In this document: positions 43,012 to 51,062 of the stretch, piece after piece
Numbering within the stretch: the first letter of the stretch is position 1
Layout: each line of letters begins with the position of its first letter
Origin: an uncultured Steroidobacter sp.
Lineage (GTDB): Bacteria > Pseudomonadota > Gammaproteobacteria > Steroidobacterales > Steroidobacteraceae
Direction of reading: 5' to 3'
Length of the DNA stretch: 64,000 nucleotides
Assembly: GCA_938008435.1 (NCBI GenBank)
Contig: CALLKK010000017.1
Location: 146,060-210,059 of the forward strand
The notes under the pieces: generated by a model
Databases searched by the model: none
The model's input: only the letters and a program-made list of their open reading frames with translations
What the model was told of the DNA's origin: nothing
Position numbers and translations under genes: made by a program

Positions 43012-44487
43012 TTACTGCACCGCCTTGCTCACCACGTTCGACAACGCGCTTTGCGTGCCGCTCGAGGTGTACGCGCTGACCGCGAAGTAGTACGTGCCGG
43101 GCGAGAGATTCTCGATCACGTACGTGGTCAGGCCCGGATTGCTCACCTGAATCGTCTCCGAGAGCGTGTTCGCGGAGGTGCCGTAGTGGATGCGATAGCC
43201 CGCGAGATTGGTGAGCGCGGAGCCGTCGGTGTTCTGCGTCGGCGCCGACCAGCTCAAGGTCGCATTGCGCGCGCCCTGCGCGTTGACCTTGATCGAGAAG
43301 GCGGGCAGCGACACGCTCGCGCGTCCATCGCTCACGCTGATCACGATGTTCGAGTACGTGCCGGCATTGCTGGCCGACGGCGTGCCCGACAGCTGACCGG
43401 TGGAGGTGTTGAAGCTCGCCCACGAAGGCTTGTTGCTGATCGAGAAGGTCAGCTTGTCGCCGTCGGCATCCGAGGCGGTCGGCTTGAAGCTGTACGCCGA
43501 GCCCGCCGTCACGCTCGTCGCCGGCGTACCGCTGATTTTCGGCGCGGTGTTCGTCGTTTGCGGCTTCGATACCGTGATCGTGAAGGCCGGCAGGGACTTC
43601 TTAATTTTGCCGTCGCTTACGCTGATGATGATGTTGCTGTGCGTGCCGCTCGCCGTCGGCGTGCCCGAGAGCGTGCCGTTCGACGTCGAGAAGCTCGCCC
43701 AGCTCGGCTTGTTCTGAATCGAGAAGCCGAGCGTATCGCCGTCCGGGTCCGATGCAGTCGGACGGAAGCTATAGGCCGTCCCGACGCGCGCGGTGGTCGG
43801 CGGCGTGCCGGAGATCGTCGGCGCACGATTGGTCTTCGCGGCGGACACTTTGATCGAGAACACGGGCAGCGATGCCGACTGGCCGCCGTCCTTCACCGTG
43901 ATCTTGATGTTCGAATAGGTGCCGACGTGGCTGCTGCTCGGCGTACCGGACAACACGCCGGTCCACTGATCGAAGCTCGCCCAGCTCGGCTTGTTCGCGA
44001 TCTGATAGATGAGCACGTCACCGTCCGCATCCTTGCCGATCGCCTGGAAGCGATATTGAACGCCCACTGTCGCAGTGGTCGGCGGCGTACCCGAGATCGT
44101 CGGGGGACGGTTGTTCCGCGCGGTCGCGCGGAGGGAGAAGTTCGGCAACGACACCGTCGATTGCCCGTCGGTGACCGAGATGCGGATGTCGCGCCAGTAG
44201 CCGACGGCAGTCGGCGTGCCCGTGAGCAAGCCGGTCGAGGTATTGAAGCTTGCCCATGCGGGCTTGTTCGTGATGGAGAACCGAAGCTTCTGACCGTCGC
44301 GGTCGTACGCCTTCGGCTGGAACGAATACTTGCTGCCGACGATGACGTAAGTCGGCGGTGTGCCCGAGATCGTCGGAGCCGCCGCGAGCGCTGCTTCGGC
44401 GAGCAGCAGCGACAACATCAACGAGAAGCACGAGGCGAGCAGCCGCCCCGGCCATCCAAGCCGAATCGATGCCAAGGAACCTTGCAT
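43012..44487 (-). CDS. Secreted protein with four He_PIG (Ig-like) repeats and a C-terminal FN3 domain
   Basis: A 491-residue paralogue of the 40484-42367 product. ATG 44487 follows CGGAG; the signal (LLASCFSLMLSLLLAEAALAAA) has no lipobox Cys, so this one is probably released or retained by other means. Four He_PIG repeats (ISGTPPT..YSFxPxAxDxDGD..KPSWASF..GTYSNIVISVSDG) are followed by the same FN3-type end (ATLSWSAPTQNTDGSALTNL, YYFAVSAYTSSGTQ). A c-di-GMP-I riboswitch precedes it at 44639-44735, and the tandem pair lies just after its stop, so the two paralogues form one c-di-GMP-tuned unit. Function as adhesin or matrix protein is inference. Confidence 0.85.
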   Translation of the reverse strand: MQGSLASIRLGWPGRLLASCFSLMLSLLLAEAALAAAPTISGTPPTYVIVGSKYSFQPKAYDRDGQKLRFSITNKPAWASFNTSTGLLTGTPTAVGYWRDIRISVTDGQSTVSLPNFSLRATARNNRPPTISGTPPTTATVGVQYRFQAIGKDADGDVLIYQIANKPSWASFDQWTGVLSGTPSSSHVGTYSNIKITVKDGGQSASLPVFSIKVSAAKTNRAPTISGTPPTTARVGTAYSFRPTASDPDGDTLGFSIQNKPSWASFSTSNGTLSGTPTASGTHSNIIISVSDGKIKKSLPAFTITVSKPQTTNTAPKISGTPATSVTAGSAYSFKPTASDADGDKLTFSISNKPSWASFNTSTGQLSGTPSASNAGTYSNIVISVSDGRASVSLPAFSIKVNAQGARNATLSWSAPTQNTDGSALTNLAGYRIHYGTSANTLSETIQVSNPGLTTYVIENLSPGTYYFAVSAYTSSGTQSALSNVVSKAVQ

Positions 44488-44638
44488 AGCGAACAACTCC
44501 GAGGAGCACGCAGGGATGCGAACGCCGTGCGCGCGACGCGCCGGCACCTGTCTTCCAAGGGAAGCTGCACAGGCGCAGGCGAACGTTCGTCTGCTGGTGT
44601 TGCTCGCTTCGGTCACGCCGCGCCTTCGCTGGCGCAGC

Positions 44639-44735
44639 GGGAACCCCGCTATCCCCTTTTCAACCGCGAGCGGCGTAAAGAGGACCGGAGGCTTTGCGTC
44701 ACCGCCTTACGACGGCTTTGCCCTTGTCGACGGAG
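44639..44735 (-). ncRNA. c-di-GMP-I riboswitch (GEMM-I), third copy
   Basis: Minus strand: GGGCAAA (5' end 44723), P2 GCCGTC-GTAA-GGCGGT with a GNRA tetraloop, GACGCAAAGCC, P3 beginning TCCGGTCC and the 3' element GGATAGCGGGGTTCCC (ending 44639). P1 is not clear: the 3' strand CCCGC has no good partner in the eight-base-spaced position, so this aptamer may be weaker or use a different closing helix. It lies 152 bases upstream of the four-repeat He_PIG start. Short GC hairpins (44620-44635) follow it. Confidence 0.85.
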
Positions 44736-44930
44736 GGCAGTCTGCCGTCCGCAGGGCATGTGACATATCGGGCGGGCCCGTATCGGCACGAGGCAGACAG
44801 ACGCATCTGCGCTCGGCAGAACGCGCAATCGCCGACAGGGGAAAGATGAGCGCTGGATGAGGACCGAGGTGCGAGCGATCGCGACGGAGCATCCGCCGCG
44901 ACCGAAAGACGCCAACGAGCGTGCCGAGAG

Positions 44931-46934
44931 TTACTCGGGCAGGACGAAGCCGTGTTGCCGCACGAGGCGCGTGCAGGCCTCGACGAGCTTGGGATCGTAG
45001 AGCCGGCCGGCGTTGCGGTTGATCTCGTCGATCGCGGCGTCCATGCCGACGGCGGGCCGGTACGGACGCGGCGAGCACATCGCCTCGACCGAATCGGCGA
45101 TGGCCAAGATGCGGGCCTCCAGCATGATCTCCTCGCCCTTGATCCCGCGCGGATAGCCGCTGCCGTCGTAGCGCTCGTGATGCTGATAGATGATGTCGGC
45201 GACGGGCGCGCCGAAATCGATCTCCGCGAGCAGCTGACAGCCTTCCTCGACGTGCGTGCGCATGAGCGCGTGCTCGGTTTCCGTGAGCGGTGCGGGTTTG
45301 GCGAGCAACGTCGCCGGCACGACGATGTTGCCGATGTCGTGCAGCAGCGCCGCGATCCTCAGGCCATGCTGGCGCTCACCGTCCAAGCCGATCTCGCGGG
45401 CGATCGCCACAGCGAGCGCCGCAACGCGACGCGATGAGCCCCCGGTGTACGGATCGTGCCGTTCGATCATGCGCACGAACGAATCGATCATGCCGTGCAG
45501 GGCAACGTCGGTCCGCTGCAGCGACACCAACGTGCGCGCATACGCACGCTTCGACTGCAGCACGCGCGCGGCGCCTTCGGCGAGAGCGGCCAGCGCGTGC
45601 AGGTCGTTTTCCGAGTAAGCCGTCTCGCGATTGGCGACTCCGAGCAAGCCGACGATCTTGCCGTCGACCGACATCGGCGCGACGAGATGGCGCTTGAGCT
45701 CGGGCAAACCTTCGAGCTGCGCCGACGCTTCGCTCGCAAGCGCGCGCTTTGCGCGCACGCATTCTGCAAGCGGCGCAGTCTGCGCCAGCGCTCGCTCCTC
45801 GTTCGCAGCCGTCGCGGGCAACTTGCCGCGCTCGCGCCACGCCGCCAACGTCACGCTGCCCGCGCCTTCATCGACGAAGTAGCAGAAGGCAAGCGAGCTG
45901 TCGGTCAGATCGAGCGCCTGATCGACGAGCCGAGCGACGAGCGCCGCTTCATCGGAGGTCTCGGACTGCTTGAACAGGTCGAGTACGAATTCGGTCGGAC
46001 GCTGCGCGAGGCGCTGTGCGGCCAGGGCCTGCTGAGCCGCGCTTGCTTGCTCGCGCAGCTGCTTCTCGAGCGCCGCGCGATCGGTGAGGTTGAAGGCCGA
46101 GACGAGCTCGGCGCGGCGCCCATCGAAATCGATCTCCTGGACGTTGAGCGCAAGCAGCACCTCGCTGCCGTCCTTGCGTCGATGGCGAACGAGCCCTGCC
46201 TCGTCGCCGGCCGTGAGCGCGGACGCCTTGAGCGCGAGGAACTCCTGGCGCGTGTAGCCGTAAAGCGCGAGCGCACTGTCGTTGACGGCGATGAAGCCCT
46301 GGGTCTGGTGATCCACGATCCACATGGGCACCGCATTCGCGTCGAAGAGACGACGGAAGCGCGACTCGCTCGCTGCCAACCGCTCGTTCGCGGCTTCGAG
46401 CTCTGCCACCTGCTGGCGCAACCGCGCGTGTGCCTGCTGCACGCGTGCGAGCGCTTCGGCTTGGGCCTGCTGCTGTTGCGCGGTGCGCTCGGCGATACGC
46501 GCCTGGTGTGCGCCGGTCTCCATGAATGCCGCGGGCGTCGCAGCGGGCGCCGCCTGCGGCGCAGGCGCAGCGGCGAGCAGCTCATCGACGGCCGTCGCGA
46601 GCGCCTCGGGCGCCACCGAGCGCGCGAGGAAGCGCGCCGCGCCCAGCTCGAGCGCGAACCGCTCGTACTTCGGATCGTCGTGACGGCGCGTATAGAAGAT
46701 GAATGGGATGTGCTGAAGCTTTTCGTCCTGCTTCCACTTGCGGCAGAGCGCGAAGCCGTCCATGCGCGGCAGCACGATGTCCGAGACGATGAGATCCGGC
46801 GGCTCGCGTCGCGCCGTGTCCAATGCGACGAGACCATTGGCGGCTTTACGGACTTGATGACCGCGTCCGGCCAGCAATTGCTCGACCGCGCTCTGTTCGG
46901 ACTCGCGTTCGAAAGCGATCAGGATGTCACCCAT
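44931..46934 (-). CDS. REC-PAS-GAF-HD-GYP protein (c-di-GMP phosphodiesterase family, altered active site)
   Basis: A 667-residue regulator. Receiver (1-120; phospho-acceptor in LIVSDIVLPRMDGF), a Gln/Ala-rich coiled coil, a PAS domain (FRRLFDANAVPMWIVDHQTQ), a GAF domain (about 330-480) and an HD-GYP domain (480-667). The HD pair is His532-Asp533 in LLHDIGN, and the GYP motif is HHERYDGSGYPRG. Two family positions are changed: the first metal His of the YTxGHSxRV helix is Ser500 (YTGGSSRRV), and the Lys after HDxG is Asn536. Hydrolysis of c-di-GMP may be weakened. The gene ends about 195 bases before a c-di-GMP riboswitch on the same strand. ATG 46934 begins the receiver. Confidence 0.88.
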   Translation of the reverse strand: MGDILIAFERESEQSAVEQLLAGRGHQVRKAANGLVALDTARREPPDLIVSDIVLPRMDGFALCRKWKQDEKLQHIPFIFYTRRHDDPKYERFALELGAARFLARSVAPEALATAVDELLAAAPAPQAAPAATPAAFMETGAHQARIAERTAQQQQAQAEALARVQQAHARLRQQVAELEAANERLAASESRFRRLFDANAVPMWIVDHQTQGFIAVNDSALALYGYTRQEFLALKASALTAGDEAGLVRHRRKDGSEVLLALNVQEIDFDGRRAELVSAFNLTDRAALEKQLREQASAAQQALAAQRLAQRPTEFVLDLFKQSETSDEAALVARLVDQALDLTDSSLAFCYFVDEGAGSVTLAAWRERGKLPATAANEERALAQTAPLAECVRAKRALASEASAQLEGLPELKRHLVAPMSVDGKIVGLLGVANRETAYSENDLHALAALAEGAARVLQSKRAYARTLVSLQRTDVALHGMIDSFVRMIERHDPYTGGSSRRVAALAVAIAREIGLDGERQHGLRIAALLHDIGNIVVPATLLAKPAPLTETEHALMRTHVEEGCQLLAEIDFGAPVADIIYQHHERYDGSGYPRGIKGEEIMLEARILAIADSVEAMCSPRPYRPAVGMDAAIDEINRNAGRLYDPKLVEACTRLVRQHGFVLPE

Positions 46935-47133
46935 GTTCGACTCCCACCCTCGCTGCAGGCGAGGTTGTTGCACGGGCAGGCGCCCGCAGCGAAGGCGGCC
47001 TCAATTCCAACCTTTCATAATCCGAGCAGTATGGCCGATGACTTGTTGGGAACGCACGCCTCGCGCGGCGTGCGCGCCGGGAAACTGTGACGCATGCCGC
47101 GAGTTGAGCGCCCGCGGGCCGGGTGACGCGCCC

Positions 47134-48144
47134 CTAGTCGAGCTCCCGCGCCATCCTTCGCCTCATGTCCTCATCCGGCAATCTGCCGAAGCCCGCTTGG
47201 ACGTTGTCCCGCATGTGCGTGGCGCGCGAGGTGGCCGGGATCACGCAGGTGACGGCCGGGTGCGAGACGATGTACTTCAAGAAGAACTGAGCCCAGCTGG
47301 TGCAGTCGATCTCCTTCGCATACGCGGGGAGCTCGCGTCCTCGTACGCGCGTGAACAGCGCGCCCTCCTCGAACGGCCGATTGATCAGCACCGCAATGCC
47401 ATGGTCGCGGCAGAACGGCAGCAAGCGTCGCTCTGCATCGCGCGTCGCGATGGAGTAATTGAACTGCACGAAGTCGCAGCGCTCCGTGCGCAGCACCCTT
47501 TCGAGCTCTTCGTATGCCGAGGTCGTGTAGTGCGTCACGCCGATGTAGCGAAGCTTGCCCTCGTCCTTCATCCGCCGCAGCGTCGCGATGTGCGTGCGCC
47601 AGTCGAGCAAATTGTGAATCTGCAACAGATCGAGCGGCGCTGCCCGCAACAGCTTGAGCGATTCGCCGATCTGCGCAATGCCGCGCTCGCGCCCGCTCGT
47701 CCAGACCTTCGTCGCGAAGAATGTCTCGGCACGCTTGCCGAGCTGATGGACGAGATCGCCCGTGGTGCGCTCGGCTTGGCCGTACATCGGCGAGCTGTCG
47801 ATGACGCGAGCGCCGTGCTCATAGAAGACCTTGAGCACGTCGAGCAGCGGCGCGCGCTCCGCGGCATTCGGCCCGACATCGAACGTGTTCCACGTGCCCA
47901 TGCCGATGACGGGCAGGCGCTCTGCGCTTACCGAGCTCGGGATCGAGCGCGTCAGCATCGTGCGCACTGCCGGTCCGTTGGCGCCGTCGGCGCGAGCGAA
48001 CGCCGGTAAGAGCGTTCCCGCGGCGGCTGACAAGGCCGCTTCGAGAAATTCGCGGCGAGATAAGCGATGACGGTGTTCGGGCGGCACAATGCGTCGACCA
48101 GCATGATCTTCCGAGCGCTGCACTGTAGCGTCAGAACGCGACAT
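47134..48144 (-). CDS. Tat-exported aldo/keto reductase
   Basis: A 336-residue oxidoreductase. A twin-arginine signal (SRREFLEAALSAAAGTLLPA, cut near ARADG) follows about 28 basic residues, so an internal start is possible. The AKR barrel has Asp and Tyr in VIDSSPMYGQAE, Lys in FFATKVW and His in LLQIHNLLDW, the complete catalytic tetrad, and NADPH-type IPATSRATHMRDN near the end. Export of a folded NADP-binding enzyme fits Tat. Substrate unknown. It follows the HD-GYP gene's region on the same strand after about 200 bases; the response regulator gene lies 10 bases upstream of its start. Confidence 0.85.
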   Translation of the reverse strand: MSRSDATVQRSEDHAGRRIVPPEHRHRLSRREFLEAALSAAAGTLLPAFARADGANGPAVRTMLTRSIPSSVSAERLPVIGMGTWNTFDVGPNAAERAPLLDVLKVFYEHGARVIDSSPMYGQAERTTGDLVHQLGKRAETFFATKVWTSGRERGIAQIGESLKLLRAAPLDLLQIHNLLDWRTHIATLRRMKDEGKLRYIGVTHYTTSAYEELERVLRTERCDFVQFNYSIATRDAERRLLPFCRDHGIAVLINRPFEEGALFTRVRGRELPAYAKEIDCTSWAQFFLKYIVSHPAVTCVIPATSRATHMRDNVQAGFGRLPDEDMRRRMARELD

Positions 48145-48154
48145 CGGCGAGCGC

Positions 48155-48586
48155 TCATCCCACTCGGTTCACCGTCATCCAATATTTCCCGATCGTCGCA
48201 ACCTGTTCCGTGAACTGTTTGAAGTCCACCGGTTTGACGATGTAGCTGTTCGCGTGCCGCTCGTAGCTGCGTGTCATATCGGATTCCTGATCCGACGAGG
48301 ACATGATCACCACCGGCGTGCTGCGCGTGGTCGGATCGGCCTTGATCTGTGCGAGCACGTCCAACCCATCGATCTTGGGCATGTGCAAGTCGAGCAGCAT
48401 CAGCCGCGGGTTGCCGGGCTGCCGCTGCGTATAGACGCCCTTGCGGAAGATGAAATTGAGCGCGGCCTCGCCGTCTTGAACCCAGACGATCTGTTCTTTG
48501 ATGCCACTGATCTCAAGCGCTCGAATCGTGAGCTCCGCATCCGTCGCGTTGTCGTCAGCGAGCAGGATGTAGCCGGACGGCGTCAT
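48155..48586 (-). CDS. Single-domain response regulator (Rcp1-like)
   Basis: A 143-residue receiver with the acidic pair in ILLADDNATDAELT, phospho-acceptor Asp66 (LLDLHMPKIDG), Ser/Thr in VIMSSSDQ and Lys in YIVKPVDF. The insert NFIFRKGVYTQRQPGNPR between helix 2 and strand 3 is typical of Rcp1-type regulators that serve phytochrome or hybrid kinases. No kinase is adjacent. ATG 48586 is preferred over a frame start 17 codons upstream. It ends 10 bases before the aldo/keto reductase start. Confidence 0.88.
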   Translation of the reverse strand: MTPSGYILLADDNATDAELTIRALEISGIKEQIVWVQDGEAALNFIFRKGVYTQRQPGNPRLMLLDLHMPKIDGLDVLAQIKADPTTRSTPVVIMSSSDQESDMTRSYERHANSYIVKPVDFKQFTEQVATIGKYWMTVNRVG

Positions 48587-48653
48587 GTCGCCCCCGCTCG
48601 CGGCTGCTCGGTCCCGACCCTTCTCACGCGGCTCCACACTTGATTACTCATTC

Positions 48654-50810
48654 TCAGCTCACCTCCCCGAACGGCAGTCCCTGCACGACCGCGAGCACGA
48701 AAGCGTATTCTCGGGCGACTTCACGAAGGTGCTCGTAGCGACCCGATTTGCCCCCATGACCCGCTTCCATGTTCACGTGCAGGAGCAACGGCGCATCGTT
48801 CGTGCGCAGCGCACGTAGCTTGGCGACCCATTTGGCGGGCTCGAAATACTGCACCTGGCTGTCCCACAGCCCGGTGGTAACCAGCATCGCCGGATACGCT
48901 TGCGCGCGCACGTTGTCGTACGGCGAGTACGACAGCATGTATTCGTAGTATTGCCGCTCGTTGGGATTGCCCCACTCGTCGTATTCGAGCGTCGTGAGAG
49001 GAATGGACTCATCGAGCATCGTCGTGACGATATCGACGAACGGCACGTGAGCGACCAACCCGGCGTACTTCTCCGCAGCGACGTTCGCCAGCACGCCCAT
49101 CAAGAGCCCGCCCGCACTGCCGCCGACGGCGACGATCTTGTCGCGTGCGCAGTACTTGTGCTCGACCAGGTAATCGGTCACGTCGATGAAATCGGTAAAG
49201 GTATTCCACTTGTTGAGCAGTCTGCCGGCATCGTACCAACGCCGGCCGAGCTCCTGTCCGCCGCGCACGTGCGCGATCGCAAACACGACGCCGCGATCGA
49301 GCAGCGACAATCGCTGGCTGCTGAACATCGGATCGGAGCAGAAGCCGTAGGAACCGTAACCGTATAGATAAAGCGGCGCCGTACCGTCGCGTTCGACCTC
49401 TTTGCGATAGACGAGCGACACCGGCACCTGCTCACCGTCGCGAGCGGGCACCCACAGGAATTCGCTGCGATAATCAGACGGATCGAACTTCCCGAGCACG
49501 GGCTCGCGTTTCAAGAGGACACGCGCGCCGGTCTCGATGTCCCACTCGTAGGTCGTCGAGGGCGTCGTGAGCGAGGTATAGACATACCGCAGCTTGGACG
49601 TATCGAGCTCCGGATTGGCGGCGAACCGCATCGTATAAGCGGGATCGTCGGCCGCGAGATACTGGGCTTCGCCGCTCCAGCGCTGCACACGCAACTTCAT
49701 CAAGCCGCCCGAGCGCTCGCTCACTGCGACGAAATCGCGAAAGATCTCGAAAGCGTGCACGAACACCTCAGGATCGTGCGCGATGACGTCCTGCCACCGA
49801 CTGCGATCGCCCGGTGCGTCCACGGGCGCGCGCACGATACGGAAATTGTGTGCCTGCCAGTTCGTGCGCACGATGAAGGCGCCGTCCAAGTGATCGACCT
49901 GGTACTCGTGATCGCTCTCGCGCGGCACGATCACCTTGAACGTGAACGTCGGATCGGCCGCGTGCGCATAACGCCATTCGGACGCCGTCGTGCTCTCCGA
50001 GCCGATCAATAGATATTGCTCCGACTTCGTACGCGCGACGGTGAGATCGAATGCCTCGTCGGGCTCTTCGTAGACCACCGGATCTTCGGCGGGGTCGGTG
50101 CCGAGCACGTGCCGCCGCACGCGCCGGCCGAGCAGCGTCACCGGATCCTTCTCGATATACAACAGCGTGTGATTGTCGTCGGCCCAGGCGAGCGCCGATT
50201 CGACGTTCTCGATCGTGTCGGGCAAGCGCTCGCCGGTGACGAGATCCTTGATATACAACGTGTACTGACGGCGGCCGACCGTATCTTGCGTATAGGCAAG
50301 CAAACGATTGTCGGGGCTGATCTCCGTGGTGCCGAGCTTGTAGAACGACAGTCCGGCTGCAAGCTCGTTACAGTCGAGCAGCACCTCTTCGGGCGCATCG
50401 GGCCGGTCGGCACGGCGCAGCAAGATCGGATACTCGCGGCCGACTTCGTAGCGCGTGGTGTACCAATAGCCGCGGTAGCGCACCGGCACGGAGCTGTCGT
50501 CCTGCTTGATACGAGCGAGCATCTCCTCGTACAGCTCGTCCATCAGGCGCCGATGCGGCGCCAACAGCGCCTCGGCGTACTCGGTCTCCGCTCGTAGATA
50601 ATCGAGGACTTCCGGATTCGTCCGGGTATCGTCGCGCAACCAGTAGTACGGGTCTTCCCGCACACCATGCGCTGCAACAACTGGGACCGGCCGGGCCGGT
50701 GCCCGGGGCGGCTTGAGAGCAAGCGTCGACAATGACGATCTCGATAGATTTCGGATTATTGGACCTGGTTTTTGCTTATACGTAAGCGGCCGGGCTTCGT
50801 AAATCCGCAC
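48654..50810 (-). CDS. ptrB: Oligopeptidase B (S9A serine peptidase)
   Basis: A 718-residue prolyl-oligopeptidase-family enzyme that cuts after basic residues in short peptides. N-terminal YYWLRDDTRTNPEVLDYL and the beta-propeller are followed by the alpha/beta hydrolase domain with the catalytic Ser in GGSAGGLLMG, and the His in EAGHGGKSGRYEHL. The family's IAHVRGGQELGRRWYDAG motif is present. E. coli OpdB is 686 residues; the extra N-terminus here suggests translation may start at TTG 50732. No signal peptide, so cytoplasmic. Confidence 0.93.
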   Translation of the reverse strand: MRIYEARPLTYKQKPGPIIRNLSRSSLSTLALKPPRAPARPVPVVAAHGVREDPYYWLRDDTRTNPEVLDYLRAETEYAEALLAPHRRLMDELYEEMLARIKQDDSSVPVRYRGYWYTTRYEVGREYPILLRRADRPDAPEEVLLDCNELAAGLSFYKLGTTEISPDNRLLAYTQDTVGRRQYTLYIKDLVTGERLPDTIENVESALAWADDNHTLLYIEKDPVTLLGRRVRRHVLGTDPAEDPVVYEEPDEAFDLTVARTKSEQYLLIGSESTTASEWRYAHAADPTFTFKVIVPRESDHEYQVDHLDGAFIVRTNWQAHNFRIVRAPVDAPGDRSRWQDVIAHDPEVFVHAFEIFRDFVAVSERSGGLMKLRVQRWSGEAQYLAADDPAYTMRFAANPELDTSKLRYVYTSLTTPSTTYEWDIETGARVLLKREPVLGKFDPSDYRSEFLWVPARDGEQVPVSLVYRKEVERDGTAPLYLYGYGSYGFCSDPMFSSQRLSLLDRGVVFAIAHVRGGQELGRRWYDAGRLLNKWNTFTDFIDVTDYLVEHKYCARDKIVAVGGSAGGLLMGVLANVAAEKYAGLVAHVPFVDIVTTMLDESIPLTTLEYDEWGNPNERQYYEYMLSYSPYDNVRAQAYPAMLVTTGLWDSQVQYFEPAKWVAKLRALRTNDAPLLLHVNMEAGHGGKSGRYEHLREVAREYAFVLAVVQGLPFGEVS

Positions 50811-51045
50811 CTCTTGCGCGGGGAGACGAAGGGCCGCCGTGCCCCCGCAGCACAGGCGGAGGACGAGTCAACCGTCGTGGATACCGTGCACCAGAGATTG
50901 AGAGAATGGATGAGTGCAGGATCAGCCCTTGACCGCATCCGACTTCGTTTTTGGGGCGCAGTTCACGTGGGCTTGCTCACAAATTCGGAATCAGTTCTCA
51001 GTCAATTGATGTTGCATAAGTAGTATTGCGGGCCAAAGCAGAAAA

Positions 51046-51059
51046 ACCCCAGGAGGGGT
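51046..51059 (+). promoter_or_regulatory. Shine-Dalgarno in a small hairpin before the second TonB fusion gene
   Basis: ACCCC (51046-51050) and GGGGT (51055-51059) can pair across AGGA. The strong ribosome site AGGAGG (51051-51056), six bases before ATG 51063, is thus partly held in a hairpin. It sets the start and might damp translation. The pairing is short, so regulation is only a suggestion. Confidence 0.5.
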
Positions 51060-51062
51060 CAT

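Noticed and set aside
40484..44487. He_PIG proteins as RTX-type or autotransporter adhesins
   Set aside because: No nonapeptide GGxGxD repeats, no beta-barrel and no type-I secretion end are seen; the repeats are Ig-like and the ends FN3-like.
44690..44760. A second aptamer directly upstream of the third GEMM riboswitch
   Set aside because: Only one GACGCAAAGCC core is present there; the GGCAGACTGCC just upstream is a simple hairpin.
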